Of a stretch of DNA of 64,000 nucleotides, positions 49,586-59,610 are shown one piece after another. Below the pieces are notes generated by a model. The model made no database searches. It worked only from the letters and a program-made list of their open reading frames with translations, and was not told where the DNA came from. A program made the position numbers and the translations under genes. The first letter of the stretch is position 1, and each line of letters starts with the position of its first letter. Origin of the DNA: Gelatoporia subvermispora B. Lineage: Eukaryota > Basidiomycota > Agaricomycetes > Polyporales > Gelatoporiaceae. Where the stretch lies: positions 929,867 to 993,866 of the forward strand of contig KB445795.1 of assembly GCA_000320605.2 (NCBI GenBank), read 5' to 3'.

Positions 49586-51392
49586 TCACACCTGAGTCAC
49601 TGGAGGGGGGCCCGCTCTCCCGATCGGTCGACTACACGTAGGACAACGGCCCGAGCGCAATAACCATGGGTCAACGCAGGTTTTCTGGGGGAGTTTCGTC
49701 CACAAGGTAAGCGGTGAACGGTGAACGCTAGAGGGTGGTAGAGGACGTATGACGTACGTGGAAGACGTGCCCACATGGCAACAACCTCAGCAATAGCTCG
49801 TCCTCAGTATCTTCCTGCTCCTCAGCTATGTCGGCAGTAGCCTGAGCTTCTGCAGATGAACTAGCAGGTTCTTCTGTAATATCTGCCTCCGCTGGAGCGT
49901 CCTGTGGTGGTGACGGCACTACTTCAGCGGTTGGTGCAGCTGTGCTCGGCACCTCTGGAGTCACTATGACGATGCCTGGCGGCGGTTGGAATTCCGAGAA
50001 ACAGATCGAACATGTTGCCTGGTTCTCCTCTAGACGCACAAGCGGGAGCCCAGACAAGTCTTGCGGGTTGCCCTGCCCAGGCGAGATCGGGCTGAGAGGG
50101 ATGCCGGACAGTGTAGACTTCCTTCGGGAGAACTTGCGCAGGGGAATAAAGCGTGCCTTTTTCCCGGGTTCAGCCTTGGAGTGTTTACTGGGAGGATACG
50201 CCAGCGTCTGTGCGGGGCCGTCTTCTGCTGCGCCAGACTCCGCGGGCATGTAGAGTACGATGGGGATGTCCTCCAGCACAGACCTCTCGAGTGGTCTGAC
50301 TAGTGGCTCGCGACTGCGTCTGACCAGCCATGCGTGCAACAAGAGCTAAAAGGTAGATATGACGTCAGTCGCATTCACTGGGGAGTAGGGTACGACGTAC
50401 CGAGCCTCCGAATGCCTTGGTCAGGGACGCAAAGCATATGACAACAATAGATGTATTGACATAGAAGAGATAAGGTGACGCTCTCTTGCATCCTTGATCT
50501 CGGTCGGACAGGTCGAGATAAATGATTGAGCCGATGATCCAGACAAGTGTTAGTATCAATGTAAACAGCTGCATGCTGAGACTAGAGTGAGATTTTAGTA
50601 TGTGTATGACAAAGTAGGTTATACGTGCGTGGCATAGAACTGTATGCAAGAACGTGGCCTTCGTGCTTGTGTGTTAGCAGCCTGCGCCGGTGCAGGGGGG
50701 ACCGGATCAAGTACAGGTGCGGGGACAGCGCCAAGGCCATCGACATCTTCTGCAGGTGGTACAACGTGTGGCTGTGCTGCGTTGTCGCCCCCTGCAGCAT
50801 TTCTCCTATTTCTCGGGCGTCTCAAGGGACTGCGACGATGTGAGACCCTAGTTAGAGTCCTGGTGCATGGACTTACGCTCGTCCCCCATTATTTTTGATG
50901 ATGTTCCACTTCCATATAGCTAGGGTACACATCAGAACAGTGCGAACGAGCCATACCGAGTTCCATGGTCCCAAGGAACTGGTAAGCTGTGAGTGTCTGC
51001 ACGACTCAGACTGATGCTTGGACACGTACATCCCGCAGGCATGTGCACTGGCATCCCATTGTGTCATCTCTCCATCAGCAGGGCTGGGACGACGGTGAGC
51101 AAGTACCAGGAATGTTAGGATGACAGCGAACTACAGGTGCACTCCAGTTAAAGCTGTCCGTGCGCCATTGATCTACAGCTATGCTTACTTGGGCGATCCC
51201 GCAACTGAGGTCCCACACGAGGCTCAAGACGTGTCGCCGAGCTCGATTCCTAGGACCAGGGCCCCATCCCAGCACCTCCTTGAGAACAGTTCCGCACGCG
51301 CGCCGGTTCGTGCGAGCCCGCTGTTGGCTGAGCGCCCCGAAGTTGACCTCGACTATGACGCGGCCTGGAGGTGCGGCATTGGCAGAGGACAT
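49586..51392 (-). CDS. Membrane RING-H2 E3 ligase with a long insertion in the RING
   Basis: Exons 51392-51189, 51130-51026, 50986-50877, 50847-50625, 50568-50401, 50345-49758 and 49684-49586 give 498 aa. Four hydrophobic spans are visible: FAVILTFLVLAH, VWLVRTVLMCTLAIW, LFTLILTLVWIIGSIIYL and FYVNTSIVVICFASLTKAF. The C-terminal RING-H2 has CSIC then, after 75 residues, CGHVFHKTCVDPWLLRSGRC and PTC. Normal RING-H2 domains have 9-39 residues in that place; here the insert is acidic and Ala/Pro-rich, rich in EE and AE pairs. The finger is also interrupted by the last intron, just after the His of CGHVFH. Likely an endomembrane ubiquitin ligase; substrate unknown. It lies tail-to-tail with the Asi-like ligase, 285 bp apart. 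Confidence 0.82.
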
Positions 51393-52413
51393 TCCCGCGG
51401 CACGCGAGTTAGGTAGCGGGGGAGCGGGAGGATGGGCGTAGGTAGATCACAACGGTCAAGATGACGACCTCGAGGCGAGTACACCCAGTACGAATGCGGA
51501 AAGTAGCTGTGCTGATGCAGATGGGCCACCGGCCACACGTTCTGAGCAGACGCTCACCACCCTCGAATCATCTACACTGCGCCCTGAGCGTCACGACACC
51601 GACCTTGGAGCTGGAAGCTTAGCCGCGTCCTCACGGGACAGGTCTTTGGACAGATGGCAGGGAGGTTACGATGATACGATGATGACAAGGTCGCCAGGAT
51701 GGTCTGGGCCAACAAGGGTCGCTGCAAGGACGGAAATACGAGTTCTCGGGGTAAGAGGGGACAACCAATTAGGAATCCTCGATATATGAGGGCAATCGCT
51801 CAGTTGGGAAGGGTCAATCTATGCAATGATATCGGTGGCGACACTATTAGTATGCCCAAAAAGGTCTGTGACGACGTCCGGGTTGCAAGAGACGAGTTGA
51901 CGGGACTTTGGAGGATAAAAAAGATGTCAGCGTTGTAACAAGCAGAGACTCCGAAATCTACTGTTGCACGGCGACGGAACGAGACAATAAAATCGCAAGC
52001 AGCAGGATATCAGTGAGTCAAGCGCCCATCCCGTGTTTGCGCGCCGGATCACTATTTGGTCGATCGTGCTCCTTATGTAATGTTACTCAATCGAGTAAAC
52101 GTTGTAGTTTGCTCGAGACGCAGTTTATTGTTCTCCCCGTCAATGCCGCTAAAGCACAGCTGCCATTGGCGTACAATAAGTGCGCGTACAATGAGCCGGT
52201 GATTTCTTATATTATCAGTATAAAGGGAAATGTGGCGCCGCACTCTACTTTCAACCTCCCAGTCAGGTCATCTACCTTCATTTCTCTCGGTGCTGGAACA
52301 CCTCACGACGATAGAGCGCACTCATTTCACCGACACGATCGACTCGTAGATTCCATCGTCAGTTTCTGTACCTTCCCTTCAGATAGACGCAGCAACACTC
52401 TAAGTGTATCATC
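51393..52413. other. Divergent intergenic region
   Basis: 1.0 kb between the divergent RING-H2 and DUF7598-like genes. A plus-strand frame at 51908-52471 overlaps the next gene's first exon and has no motif; I treat it as chance. Nothing else seen. Confidence 0.4.
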
Positions 52414-53381
52414 ATGCTTCCCTTCCGCACTTGTACGTGGCCCATTACCACTCGCCCAAATTCGTCGATGAGGGCTAACTCGCGTTCGTGAACAGATGTC
52501 TTCTTTGGGCTCAATGCCGTCCGCATCCTTAGCATCATCTCCATGGTTCTCGTGTTTGCGAGCAGCATTTTTGTACTGGTCCACGATGTACAGGCTGTCA
52601 ACCGGTTTATGGCGACAGCATCACAATCCGATGTGCAGGATTGCGACTACATTCCGTGCGTCCACTTTGAAACTCTCTCACCTGTCGCGACACTCACACC
52701 CGCCACAGAGGTAGCACTGTCCCCAACCAGCCGGCCGGTGTCTTCTGGGCCGTAGTCAACCGGCTCCTGATCATCTTCCAAGTGATAATCCTCATTCTCT
52801 CCGAGGTTGGGTGGCCACTCGCGTTCTTCGACCGATTTTTCCCCGTACTGGGCTCACAATTCGGCCTCGGCGCGCTGGGGATCTTCCAGGGGCTCATTGG
52901 CGCGGCGATCCTCTCGCACCATGTCGACGACTTCACACTCGTTACCGCGTTCATGCTCTTCGCGCTCGGCTGCGTGAACATGCTCCTCGGACTCATCTTC
53001 CGCGATAGCGCTAAGGCGCGGCGCAGCATCACCGCGTGGCGTGAGCAGGCGAAAGGCATCCTTCCCAGCACGCACGACCTCCGCCCGCCTTTTGCTCGGC
53101 CAGCGTCTGGTTTCGTGGCGTCCGTATTCAACACGGGCAAGGGTGACAAGGCGGGCTTCGGGTTCGGGCGGCAGGGCGAGAAGGCTGCAGGCCTCAAGGG
53201 TGTGTTGACACCCTCTTCAGCTGTACTGATCCATGACTGACGGCTTTTTGCTCCATTTCTAGGCTTCATGATTTCAAAGCCCCAGGAGACCCTCCCACGC
53301 TACGCAGCACCCCCGCGCACAGAGAGCTCTCGCTCCGCTTCTCCCGAGCCACTATTCAAGTCCAGCAAGTACGCCATCTAA
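52414..53381 (+). CDS. Four-TM membrane protein, DUF7598-like
   Basis: Exons 52414-52432, 52496-52655, 52709-53199 and 53263-53381 give 262 aa. The protein begins MLPFRTYVFFGLNAVRILSI and has four hydrophobic spans: RILSIISMVLVFASSIFVLV, VVNRLLIIFQVIILILSEV, ALGIFQGLIGAAIL and LVTAFMLFALGCVNMLLGLI. A basic, Ser/Pro-rich cytosolic tail follows. This pattern matches a basidiomycete membrane-protein family of unknown function (DUF7598). The tiny first exon (19 nt) was found by requiring the frame of the first TM segment. No catalytic motif is visible. Confidence 0.75.
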
Positions 53382-53764
53382 GGCGCTTCTCTGAATGGCC
53401 ACAGGCCATACTTGTACATGCCACGCAAATCCTCTGGTTCAGGACCGCGCCTGACGACCCCTAGTCACACTGCTATCGATGCCGGACACTCGTATTGACG
53501 CTCGCTTCACACGCACATTCGCACCTTGCTGTTACATCGCTGTATCGTTATTCCACCCATGCCCTTAGCGGGTCACTGTAGATTATATCTCGGTATTGTA
53601 GGAGTCTGTACATAGCGCACTTGCTATGTGCAGCTTAATTCATCGCGGTCTCGTTGGGAGTCCGGAAACGGTTGTCAGCTGAGTGATGCAATGTAGATAG
53701 CATGTGAAGAGATCAAAAGAAGATAATGCCAGGAGCAGGAAGTGTGAACGAGCTCCAAGGATGC
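53382..53764. other. Convergent 3' region
   Basis: 383 bp between convergent genes; no element recognised. Confidence 0.4.
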
Positions 53765-54994
53765 TTAATCTGAGTCACTGACGTCCATGTCTTCATCGCT
53801 ATGGGGGGAATCGTCCCGCCACAACGGGAAGGCAGCTTTGTAGACCGTAAGTGGATCGTGCGGAGGTAACGGTGGAGGTGGTACGAGAGGTGCTAGGGCT
53901 TCAGCTGGTAAGAGCGATGATGATATGGGAGTTTTCGGGAACTTTGTCGGTACAGGGAATGGTCTAATAGGTGGTGGAAACGGCGGAGGAGGATCATCGG
54001 GCAACGGTGGCGGGGAAGTCGGCGGCGGTGGAGGTAACTGCGAGGTTGGCCAGCCGCTTGGACCGTTTGGGAGTAGGGCAGGGGTGAGACGAGAATCTAC
54101 CGCGGAGCCCAACATAGGTAACATATAGCCATTGTAGACGGGAAGCAAGGTGTTCAAGAAGTACGTCTCCGAATATGTCGCCCAGCGTCGGACAGAGGAT
54201 AGGCCAGCAGATTCCGTTGATTCCATAGGACTCGCTGACCGCGAATTCGAGTCCGAGTTCGAGTGTGCTTCAGAAGCAGCCAAGTCGTCTCTGTCCACAG
54301 GCTGCCTAGTGCGGAGTAAACATTGGCCTGCAGGAACCTTGAGCTGTTCGACGCCTTCTTCTCCTACGATAGCAAACATCACGTCTTCGTCTTCTCCGTC
54401 ATCATTTTCGTTCTCAATGATACTCCAAACGCGTTCCCTCGGGTCCTCGTCGCCCACCCATCCCGGGGGGTAACCATAATCTGACATCCGCTTCAACCAC
54501 TCCGCCCGCTCACCGTCGTCGCCTTCCTTCAGCCCTAACGCGTCACGTAGCGCCTCTCCGCGCACCTGGCCCGGTTCGAACTCGCTGAGCCATGCACGTC
54601 GCTGGGTCCTCCATGCCTCGACCTGGTATACGCGCTCGCGCTGTCCCGACGTGCCGGAACCATCGCCTTGCAAGTCTTTGTAGAAGTTGTACAGTTGGCG
54701 CGAGAGAGCAATCAGGACGCGGTCTGGGGGCTCCGGGCAGGTTGCAACAGGGTGCGAAGGTGAGCCGCAGTTGAAGCAGCGGTGTGTCTTGGCTATGTTT
54801 GTGTCGGTGGCGTCCGCTGATACAGATGGAGGCGCAGTGCCGAGGGCGTCGTCGTAGATGCAGTTGTAGATATGTGAGTCCTGGTGGGACATGCCAGGAC
54901 CGAAGCCGTCCGGCGGCGACTCGAAGAACAACGGAGGAGGATTGGACCCGCTCGTGCGCGCGAGTGGCCCGCTATCACTGTTCTGCTCCTTCAT
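53765..54994 (-). CDS. Zinc-knuckle and PSP-domain protein, ZCCHC8-like
   Basis: Single exon of 409 aa. A CCHC knuckle (CFNCGSPSHPVATC, C-X2-C-X4-H-X4-C) is followed by a PSP-type segment (RAEWLKRMSDYGYPPGWVGD), the combination seen in ZCCHC8, the scaffold of the nuclear exosome targeting complex, and in its fungal relatives. The C-terminal 130 residues are proline-rich (PPPPPTSPPPLPDDPPPPFP) and end in an acidic DMDVSDSD. Likely a nuclear RNA-binding scaffold; the complex is inferred. The start at 54994 lies only 44 nt after the stop of the glutaredoxin-like gene on the same strand. The open frame actually continues upstream to 55417, but that part includes an intron of the neighbouring gene in the wrong frame. 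Confidence 0.75.
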   Translation of the reverse strand: MKEQNSDSGPLARTSGSNPPPLFFESPPDGFGPGMSHQDSHIYNCIYDDALGTAPPSVSADATDTNIAKTHRCFNCGSPSHPVATCPEPPDRVLIALSRQLYNFYKDLQGDGSGTSGQRERVYQVEAWRTQRRAWLSEFEPGQVRGEALRDALGLKEGDDGERAEWLKRMSDYGYPPGWVGDEDPRERVWSIIENENDDGEDEDVMFAIVGEEGVEQLKVPAGQCLLRTRQPVDRDDLAASEAHSNSDSNSRSASPMESTESAGLSSVRRWATYSETYFLNTLLPVYNGYMLPMLGSAVDSRLTPALLPNGPSGWPTSQLPPPPPTSPPPLPDDPPPPFPPPIRPFPVPTKFPKTPISSSLLPAEALAPLVPPPPLPPHDPLTVYKAAFPLWRDDSPHSDEDMDVSDSD

Positions 54995-55038
54995 TTCCTC
55001 GCATCTTTCCAGTTCTCCTCCTTCGTCCTCACCTACAT

Positions 55039-55417
55039 CTACTCCGTTTTCGTCTCCCCCTTCTCTATAGCCTTGCCCGGTAGCTCTCTCTTCTCCCACG
55101 CGTCCAGTGCCTCGTTCACTGCCGCCGCGTCCCACCTGCCCTTCGCGACCTCGCGGCCGTCGACGTGCAGGGCGGGAATCCAATACACATACTTCCTCTT
55201 CCAGCGTTCCTGTCCGGGCGCGTGGATGTCTACCGTCTCGAGCGTAAACGGGCGCGTCTGTCGAACCTTGGCGAGCTCCGCTTTGGCCGTCTGATCCAGG
55301 CGAGGAGCTGCAGTCAGAAACCGGAAGATGAGAGCAGAAGGGACTTACATCGCAGAGCGAGCAATGAGCACCAGAGAAAAGAGTGAGGCGGGCGATGCGG
55401 CCAACGGTAGATGCCAT
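55039..55417 (-). CDS. Glutaredoxin-like protein
   Basis: Exons 55417-55349 and 55290-55039 give 106 aa. The thioredoxin-fold redox motif is CSLC in LTLFSGAHCSLCDTAKAEL, followed by FTLETVDIHAPG and the conserved YVYWIPALHVDG, then KGRWDAAAVNEALDAW. This is the small DUF836/glutaredoxin-like family that includes yeast YDR286C, probably mitochondrial or cytosolic and of uncertain substrate. The acceptor at 55291 was chosen over a nearer AG because only it gives the family sequence. The same-strand ZCCHC8-like gene starts 44 nt after this stop. Confidence 0.85.
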
Positions 55418-55530
55418 CGAGTGTTAGTATTATCGACCGAAGTCTTCCACCCGCAGGCACGGGGCTATTTTGCTACAGGTTTTGAGACCTCTACACTAGC
55501 CATATTGTACATATAGTACTCCGTTTCCAA

Positions 55531-55601
55531 GCATTAATGGGGTAGTGGTAACCTGGGTCGTTGCCATCGACCCGCCGGGGGTTCGATTCCCCCTTAATGC
55601 A
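55531..55601 (+). tRNA. tRNA-Gly (GCC anticodon)
   Basis: A 71-nt cloverleaf. The acceptor stem pairs gcattaa with ttaatgc (7 bp), and the A that follows is the discriminator. The D loop contains gtagtggt (A box), the anticodon stem ggtcg/cgacc holds loop ttgccat with anticodon GCC, and the T arm is ccgggggttcgattcccc-like with the B box ggttcgattcc. A short T run (gctttttg) just downstream is the RNA polymerase III terminator. No intron. Confidence 0.95.
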
Positions 55602-55612
55602 TGCTTTTTGCG
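55602..55612 (+). terminator. RNA polymerase III terminator of tRNA-Gly
   Basis: A run of five T residues begins three bases after the tRNA 3' end; another T run lies near 55619. Confidence 0.6.
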
Positions 55613-55828
55613 GTGCGTTTTTTGCTATCCATCATATGTTCTGCCATAGAATCCGATTGCACATTGTGTAGAGAAGTAGCTCCCCGAAGCTGCACAAAGA
55701 AGACTCATATCCATGCAATTGCTATTGTACAACGTCCATTCTCCTAAATGACAGGGAACTACTTCAAAGGCAGATCGCACTGTAGAATACACGTAAGTAC
55801 TCGCACACACGGCCGATACACTCGGTGT

Positions 55829-56765
55829 TTAGATCTCCGGATGAGAATACTTGACACCGACAAACTTGCGGCCTTCAAGACTTTCCATGATCTATAATTC
55901 CATTCGTCATCAGCCACAATTGACAGAGACACATATATGTCTGAACCCACGCAAGCACCTTATCATGCAGCTTGCCCCGCGCACCCGCTGCCTTCTGCGC
56001 AATACCGCCAGTCTGCGGGGCCATCGGGTGCGGACGTGAAGACACCATCTTGCGAGCCTTCAGGAAGTCGCGAGCAAGTTTCTGCCGCCCGTTTTCCAAT
56101 GTGAGGTGCGACCTGAGCGGACAGATAACGTGTACGCACATCACTCTGCTCCGGCGTGAGGTTGTTGCGGAGCTGCGGAAGCTGGTCGTCCTCTTCCTCC
56201 TTGGCGTACGAAAGGAATCCAGTCACAGCGCGCGAGAGGAGCTCGTCGTATTCCGGCTTGGAGAAGGAAGTCGCGTCAGCGCCGTAGACGAGTTTCTTCA
56301 CTTCGGCATGCTCCTCTGAATCCCGAGTGCGCAGCTGCTCGGTGGCTCAATGAGCACAGTAGTCCCGACACACCCTGATTGTGCGCGGCGGTGTCGCCGA
56401 AGCCGTGCTCCTGGTAAGCATTATAGACCGAGATCTCTCCAGAAGAGCACGCAACATCAGTGTCGAGATCACTTAGAGCACAAGACAACACACTCGGCGT
56501 CGCTGTGGACTGCCATCTCGCGGATGAGGGTGTTCGCGAGCGCCACCTTTTCATCGTGCCCACTTGCGGCTTTGTATCGGTCGAAGAGGTCGCGGACGTT
56601 GTCGTGGTCAAGCTTGATCTCCCGACCGACCTCAAGGAGGGAAGATGAGGTCGCCATTGTGCGCAGGTAGAGAGGTGCGAAGCGGTGAACGGGTGTACGG
56701 AGGGCTATGCGCGTAGACGACCGTCTTAGTGCGGCAGAGCTAGAGCGGGCAATAGCGAAGAACAT
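55829..56765 (-). CDS. Hemerythrin-domain (HHE) protein, probably mitochondrial
   Basis: Exons 56765-56493, 56434-56374, 56315-56140, 56081-55959 and 55891-55829 give 231 aa. The first 35 residues are Arg/Ser/Ala-rich, like a presequence. HHE cation-binding helices carry the likely metal ligands: KLDHDNVRDLF, VHSDAE-ISVYNAYQEHG, EEHAEVKKLVYG and the Glu-rich FLSYAKEEEDDQLPQL. Fungal HHE proteins bind a di-iron centre and are linked to oxygen or NO chemistry. The first intron cannot be placed with a normal GT-AG pair: keeping the family frame joins ...GAG at 56493 to ATC at 56434, bordered by TG and AG. A canonical GTGTGT donor overlaps by two bases. Either the splice is unusual or a base differs here. 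Confidence 0.78.
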
Positions 56766-57531
56766 GGTGCCCAGTATCGAGTGCTTTTATAGTTTTGTAG
56801 GCGATTGTAACGTGCTCTCCTTCGCAAGGACATTTGCACACGGAGACATAAGTAGTTATTCTCGGTCCCCTCCGGCGCAGGTACGGCTCCATCGTGTAAG
56901 AATCCAACCAATACCAAGCACGAGATTTCGCGCGGCCATATTGGATGCAAGGACATGTAGCGTAGTGCGTGGTGTCAGGGCGCGCGGGGCCATGTCGTCG
57001 ATCATGCTCGCCCCCTGTCTTGTTTGCGCCATCTGACCCGTGACGCATTCTATGACGATCGGGTGAGTAGTATGGCTTGAACGAACAATCTGCTATAGAA
57101 AGAAGTCAGTATATTGGTCGTGGGTTGTCGAGTTTTATGAGCGTGCGTGACACGAAGATCCCCACCTGCAGGTGGTTGCGGTAGCCTAGGCTAGTGTTCC
57201 AGACGAGAAGAGCCGCACCGCGGGAGGATTTACATCCTTCGTAAGCGTCGATCATTACCTTTCCTTGATTGGCTCAAATAGGTAATATGTAGCTCACTGT
57301 CTTGTCGGTTTCCCGCTTGTTGCTCCCGAACTGCATCTGTTGTATTATGGCTTGTATACAAGTCAACGCTGTTCTGAAGGTCCTAGTCGTTTGTAGCGAG
57401 GTGACGCACACTCACGCGGTCCGAATGAATAAGAACAATGTAATAGGTGCAAATGTAAATACAGTGACAGCAATGCGACAACCCAATCCTATGCAATCTT
57501 GACAGTCTATACCACAGTGTGAATTATTATA
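56766..57531. other. Intergenic, hemerythrin gene promoter and Rpn6 3' end
   Basis: 766 bp between two minus-strand genes. Short frames only. No element recognised. Confidence 0.4.
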
Positions 57532-59391
57532 TCACCACAAGCCAGAGGCAAGATTGCTCACCTTCGCGTAAAGCGATTCCACAACCTTGCCAACCTGCTC
57601 TAGAGTCTCAATAGCCGCACCATACGTATTCTGTAAAGGAAGCAATTGAGCGCTCATAGTACGATTGATATAGGGTGTGCGACATACGTCTGCCTTAGGT
57701 TCCTCAAAGACAAGGAGACAGCCCCGGCCCTGATCCAGAACACCATGGAAGACCTTGTCGAGGATCATCTGCGACAATCTGTATGGGAGAGCTCAACGCC
57801 TGATCTCACGGGAATGAGTTGTCAAAACAGACGTACTTCTGCTCGACCTCTTGCCTTCCCTGTCCGACCTGTTGCGCGACGTACCCGACCTCCACACACG
57901 AGTACGGCTCAACAATGCGGAGCAGATTCTGTTCCAACAACGTATCGTAAAGCGCCGACAAATGCGTACGAATTGTTGGATCCGAGGACAGTTCTATGAC
58001 AATTTTTTTTCAAGTTGATTCTGAGAAGTATTCCATAAGGATCACATACCCTGCTGGTAATTCTTCAGCGCCTTCTCGAAGTCAGCAAGGTTGCGCTTCT
58101 GGTGCGCTCGTGCGACCGCACGCATACTCTCCACATCCCTCAGTTGCGCGTACTTGACAGCGAGCTTGATCGACATGAGCGAAGTCACATCCTCGGGCTA
58201 TTGCACATATTAACTTCCATTCAACGGCATAAACATAGTCTCAGATACTCACGAGATTGAGCATGACTTTGCACAGGAGCATGTACTTGAGCGCACCGAG
58301 CGCGCCAGGATCGTCCTGCGTGCTCAGGTTCTCGAACGCCTCGAAGAAGTACGAGTACGCAGTCGAGTAGTCCTTGTCCTCTGCATGAAGAATACCAGAC
58401 TGCAGGTCGAGCCGCGCTTGCAGGTGTGGGGGGCAGTAGATCGAGTTCGCAGCCGTTCGCGCGGACGTGAGTCCAGCCTACAAGGGCCACTGAGCACGCG
58501 TTGACGCTTGGTAGAGATTCCGAAACGTACCTTGGCCTTTGCAAGGTTGCCGATGCCACGATACACGCGACTTTCGAGCAGATGGACTTCAGTAAGGATC
58601 ATCTTGTCGTCTAGACGCTTGAGTTCGGTGAGGAGGGTTTCGATGAGGGAAAGGGCTGGTTTATATTGATGCGTATCAAGTTGCCTGCATAATGATGTAA
58701 GTGAGATATCGTTCACAATGACTTGGGGTCATGGTAACTCGCGCGGCGAGGACCTGGTATAAGAAGCAAAACGGTACGCACAATCCTACCAGCCGGGTCT
58801 CCAAGCTGTGCTTGAGGAATATCCGCTTCTCTCGCTTCGCCCAGTCGATATTCTCGGTCAGGACATCTATCTGAATCTGTTGGCTCCCTGTGATAGGAAT
58901 GAAGCAGTCGAGGAGTGTCCGGACTGTGTGTATTGGGTTGTCTTAGCAAGCGAAGTTAGTAACTCGAACGATTTGGACGCACGGAGCTTCGCGGTCTTAG
59001 CTTTCGCTGACGAGGTGAGGAAAGAGCGTGACATTGTGATGACTTCAGCAACGCCCTTTGCATTACTGGGGAGTGAAATTCCGATAAGTAATCAGAACAT
59101 GGTAGGAAGAGCCAGATATGCACACACGCACTTCTGGTCCCGGTACAGTTCTCCAAGCTTGACAAGCGCGGTCACTTGATGTCTAAGCTCACGGTCCTTC
59201 TCTTCTTGTACAGCATGTTCGTTCGGCGGGTTCACTGCACATTGTGCCCAGCGTCAGCACTCTTAACTAATGCACCATAGCATGAACAAACGAGACGAAC
59301 CAATAACCTCTTTGAAGAGCGCCTCCGCGCGCTGCGGGTTCGAGGCGATGAGCGGCTCCGCCTCTTTCAGGAGCTCCTCCTTGGTCGGCAT
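57532..59391 (-). CDS. RPN6: 26S proteasome lid subunit Rpn6 (PSMD11)
   Basis: Rpn6 clamps the 20S core and the ATPase ring in the 26S proteasome. About ten exons; the first ones are 59391-59301, 59234-59132, 59065-58983, 58923-58782, 58684-58531, 58477-58253 and 58197-58050, all phase-consistent. Conserved segments in order: [89 protein letters not shown] (TPR/solenoid), [27 protein letters not shown], then the PCI domain ([43 protein letters not shown]) and C-terminal [12 protein letters not shown]. The last eight codons read through a GTGAGC that also looks like a donor. It shares a short promoter with Rpn7. Confidence 0.93.
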
Positions 59392-59610
59392 GTTGTGCAG
59401 TATGTGCGAGGGAAATGGGCGGGGTGGAAGTGTGCAGTGAGGATGTCGAACGGATGGCGGGCACGAGATGAGCGCGACGGTGACGCGTCGCGGCCGTGGG
59501 AACCTTGACTGCACTGACGCGTCGGGTCGAGTGCACTGCACGTCTGCACGCTGCATACGCTCCCCTCTCGACTGCTTCCTATTCTCTGTTGCTGAACTCG
59601 ACCTGACAAG
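59392..59610. promoter_or_regulatory. Bidirectional promoter of RPN6 and RPN7
   Basis: 219 bp separate the two divergent ATGs of proteasome lid genes. It contains two identical direct copies of tgacgcgtcg (59481-59490 and 59515-59524), each with the palindrome GACGCGTC, 34 bp apart. The yeast proteasome element GGTGGCAAA is not seen. Coordinated expression of the pair is inferred from the arrangement. Confidence 0.6.

Noticed and set aside
51908..52471. 187-codon plus-strand frame
   Set aside because: It overlaps the first exon and intron of the DUF7598-like gene in another frame and has no motif.
53765..55417. A 550-codon continuous frame as a single gene
   Set aside because: The upstream part reads through a GTAAGT...ATCAG intron; the spliced alternative gives a well-conserved glutaredoxin-like protein, so two coding regions fit better.
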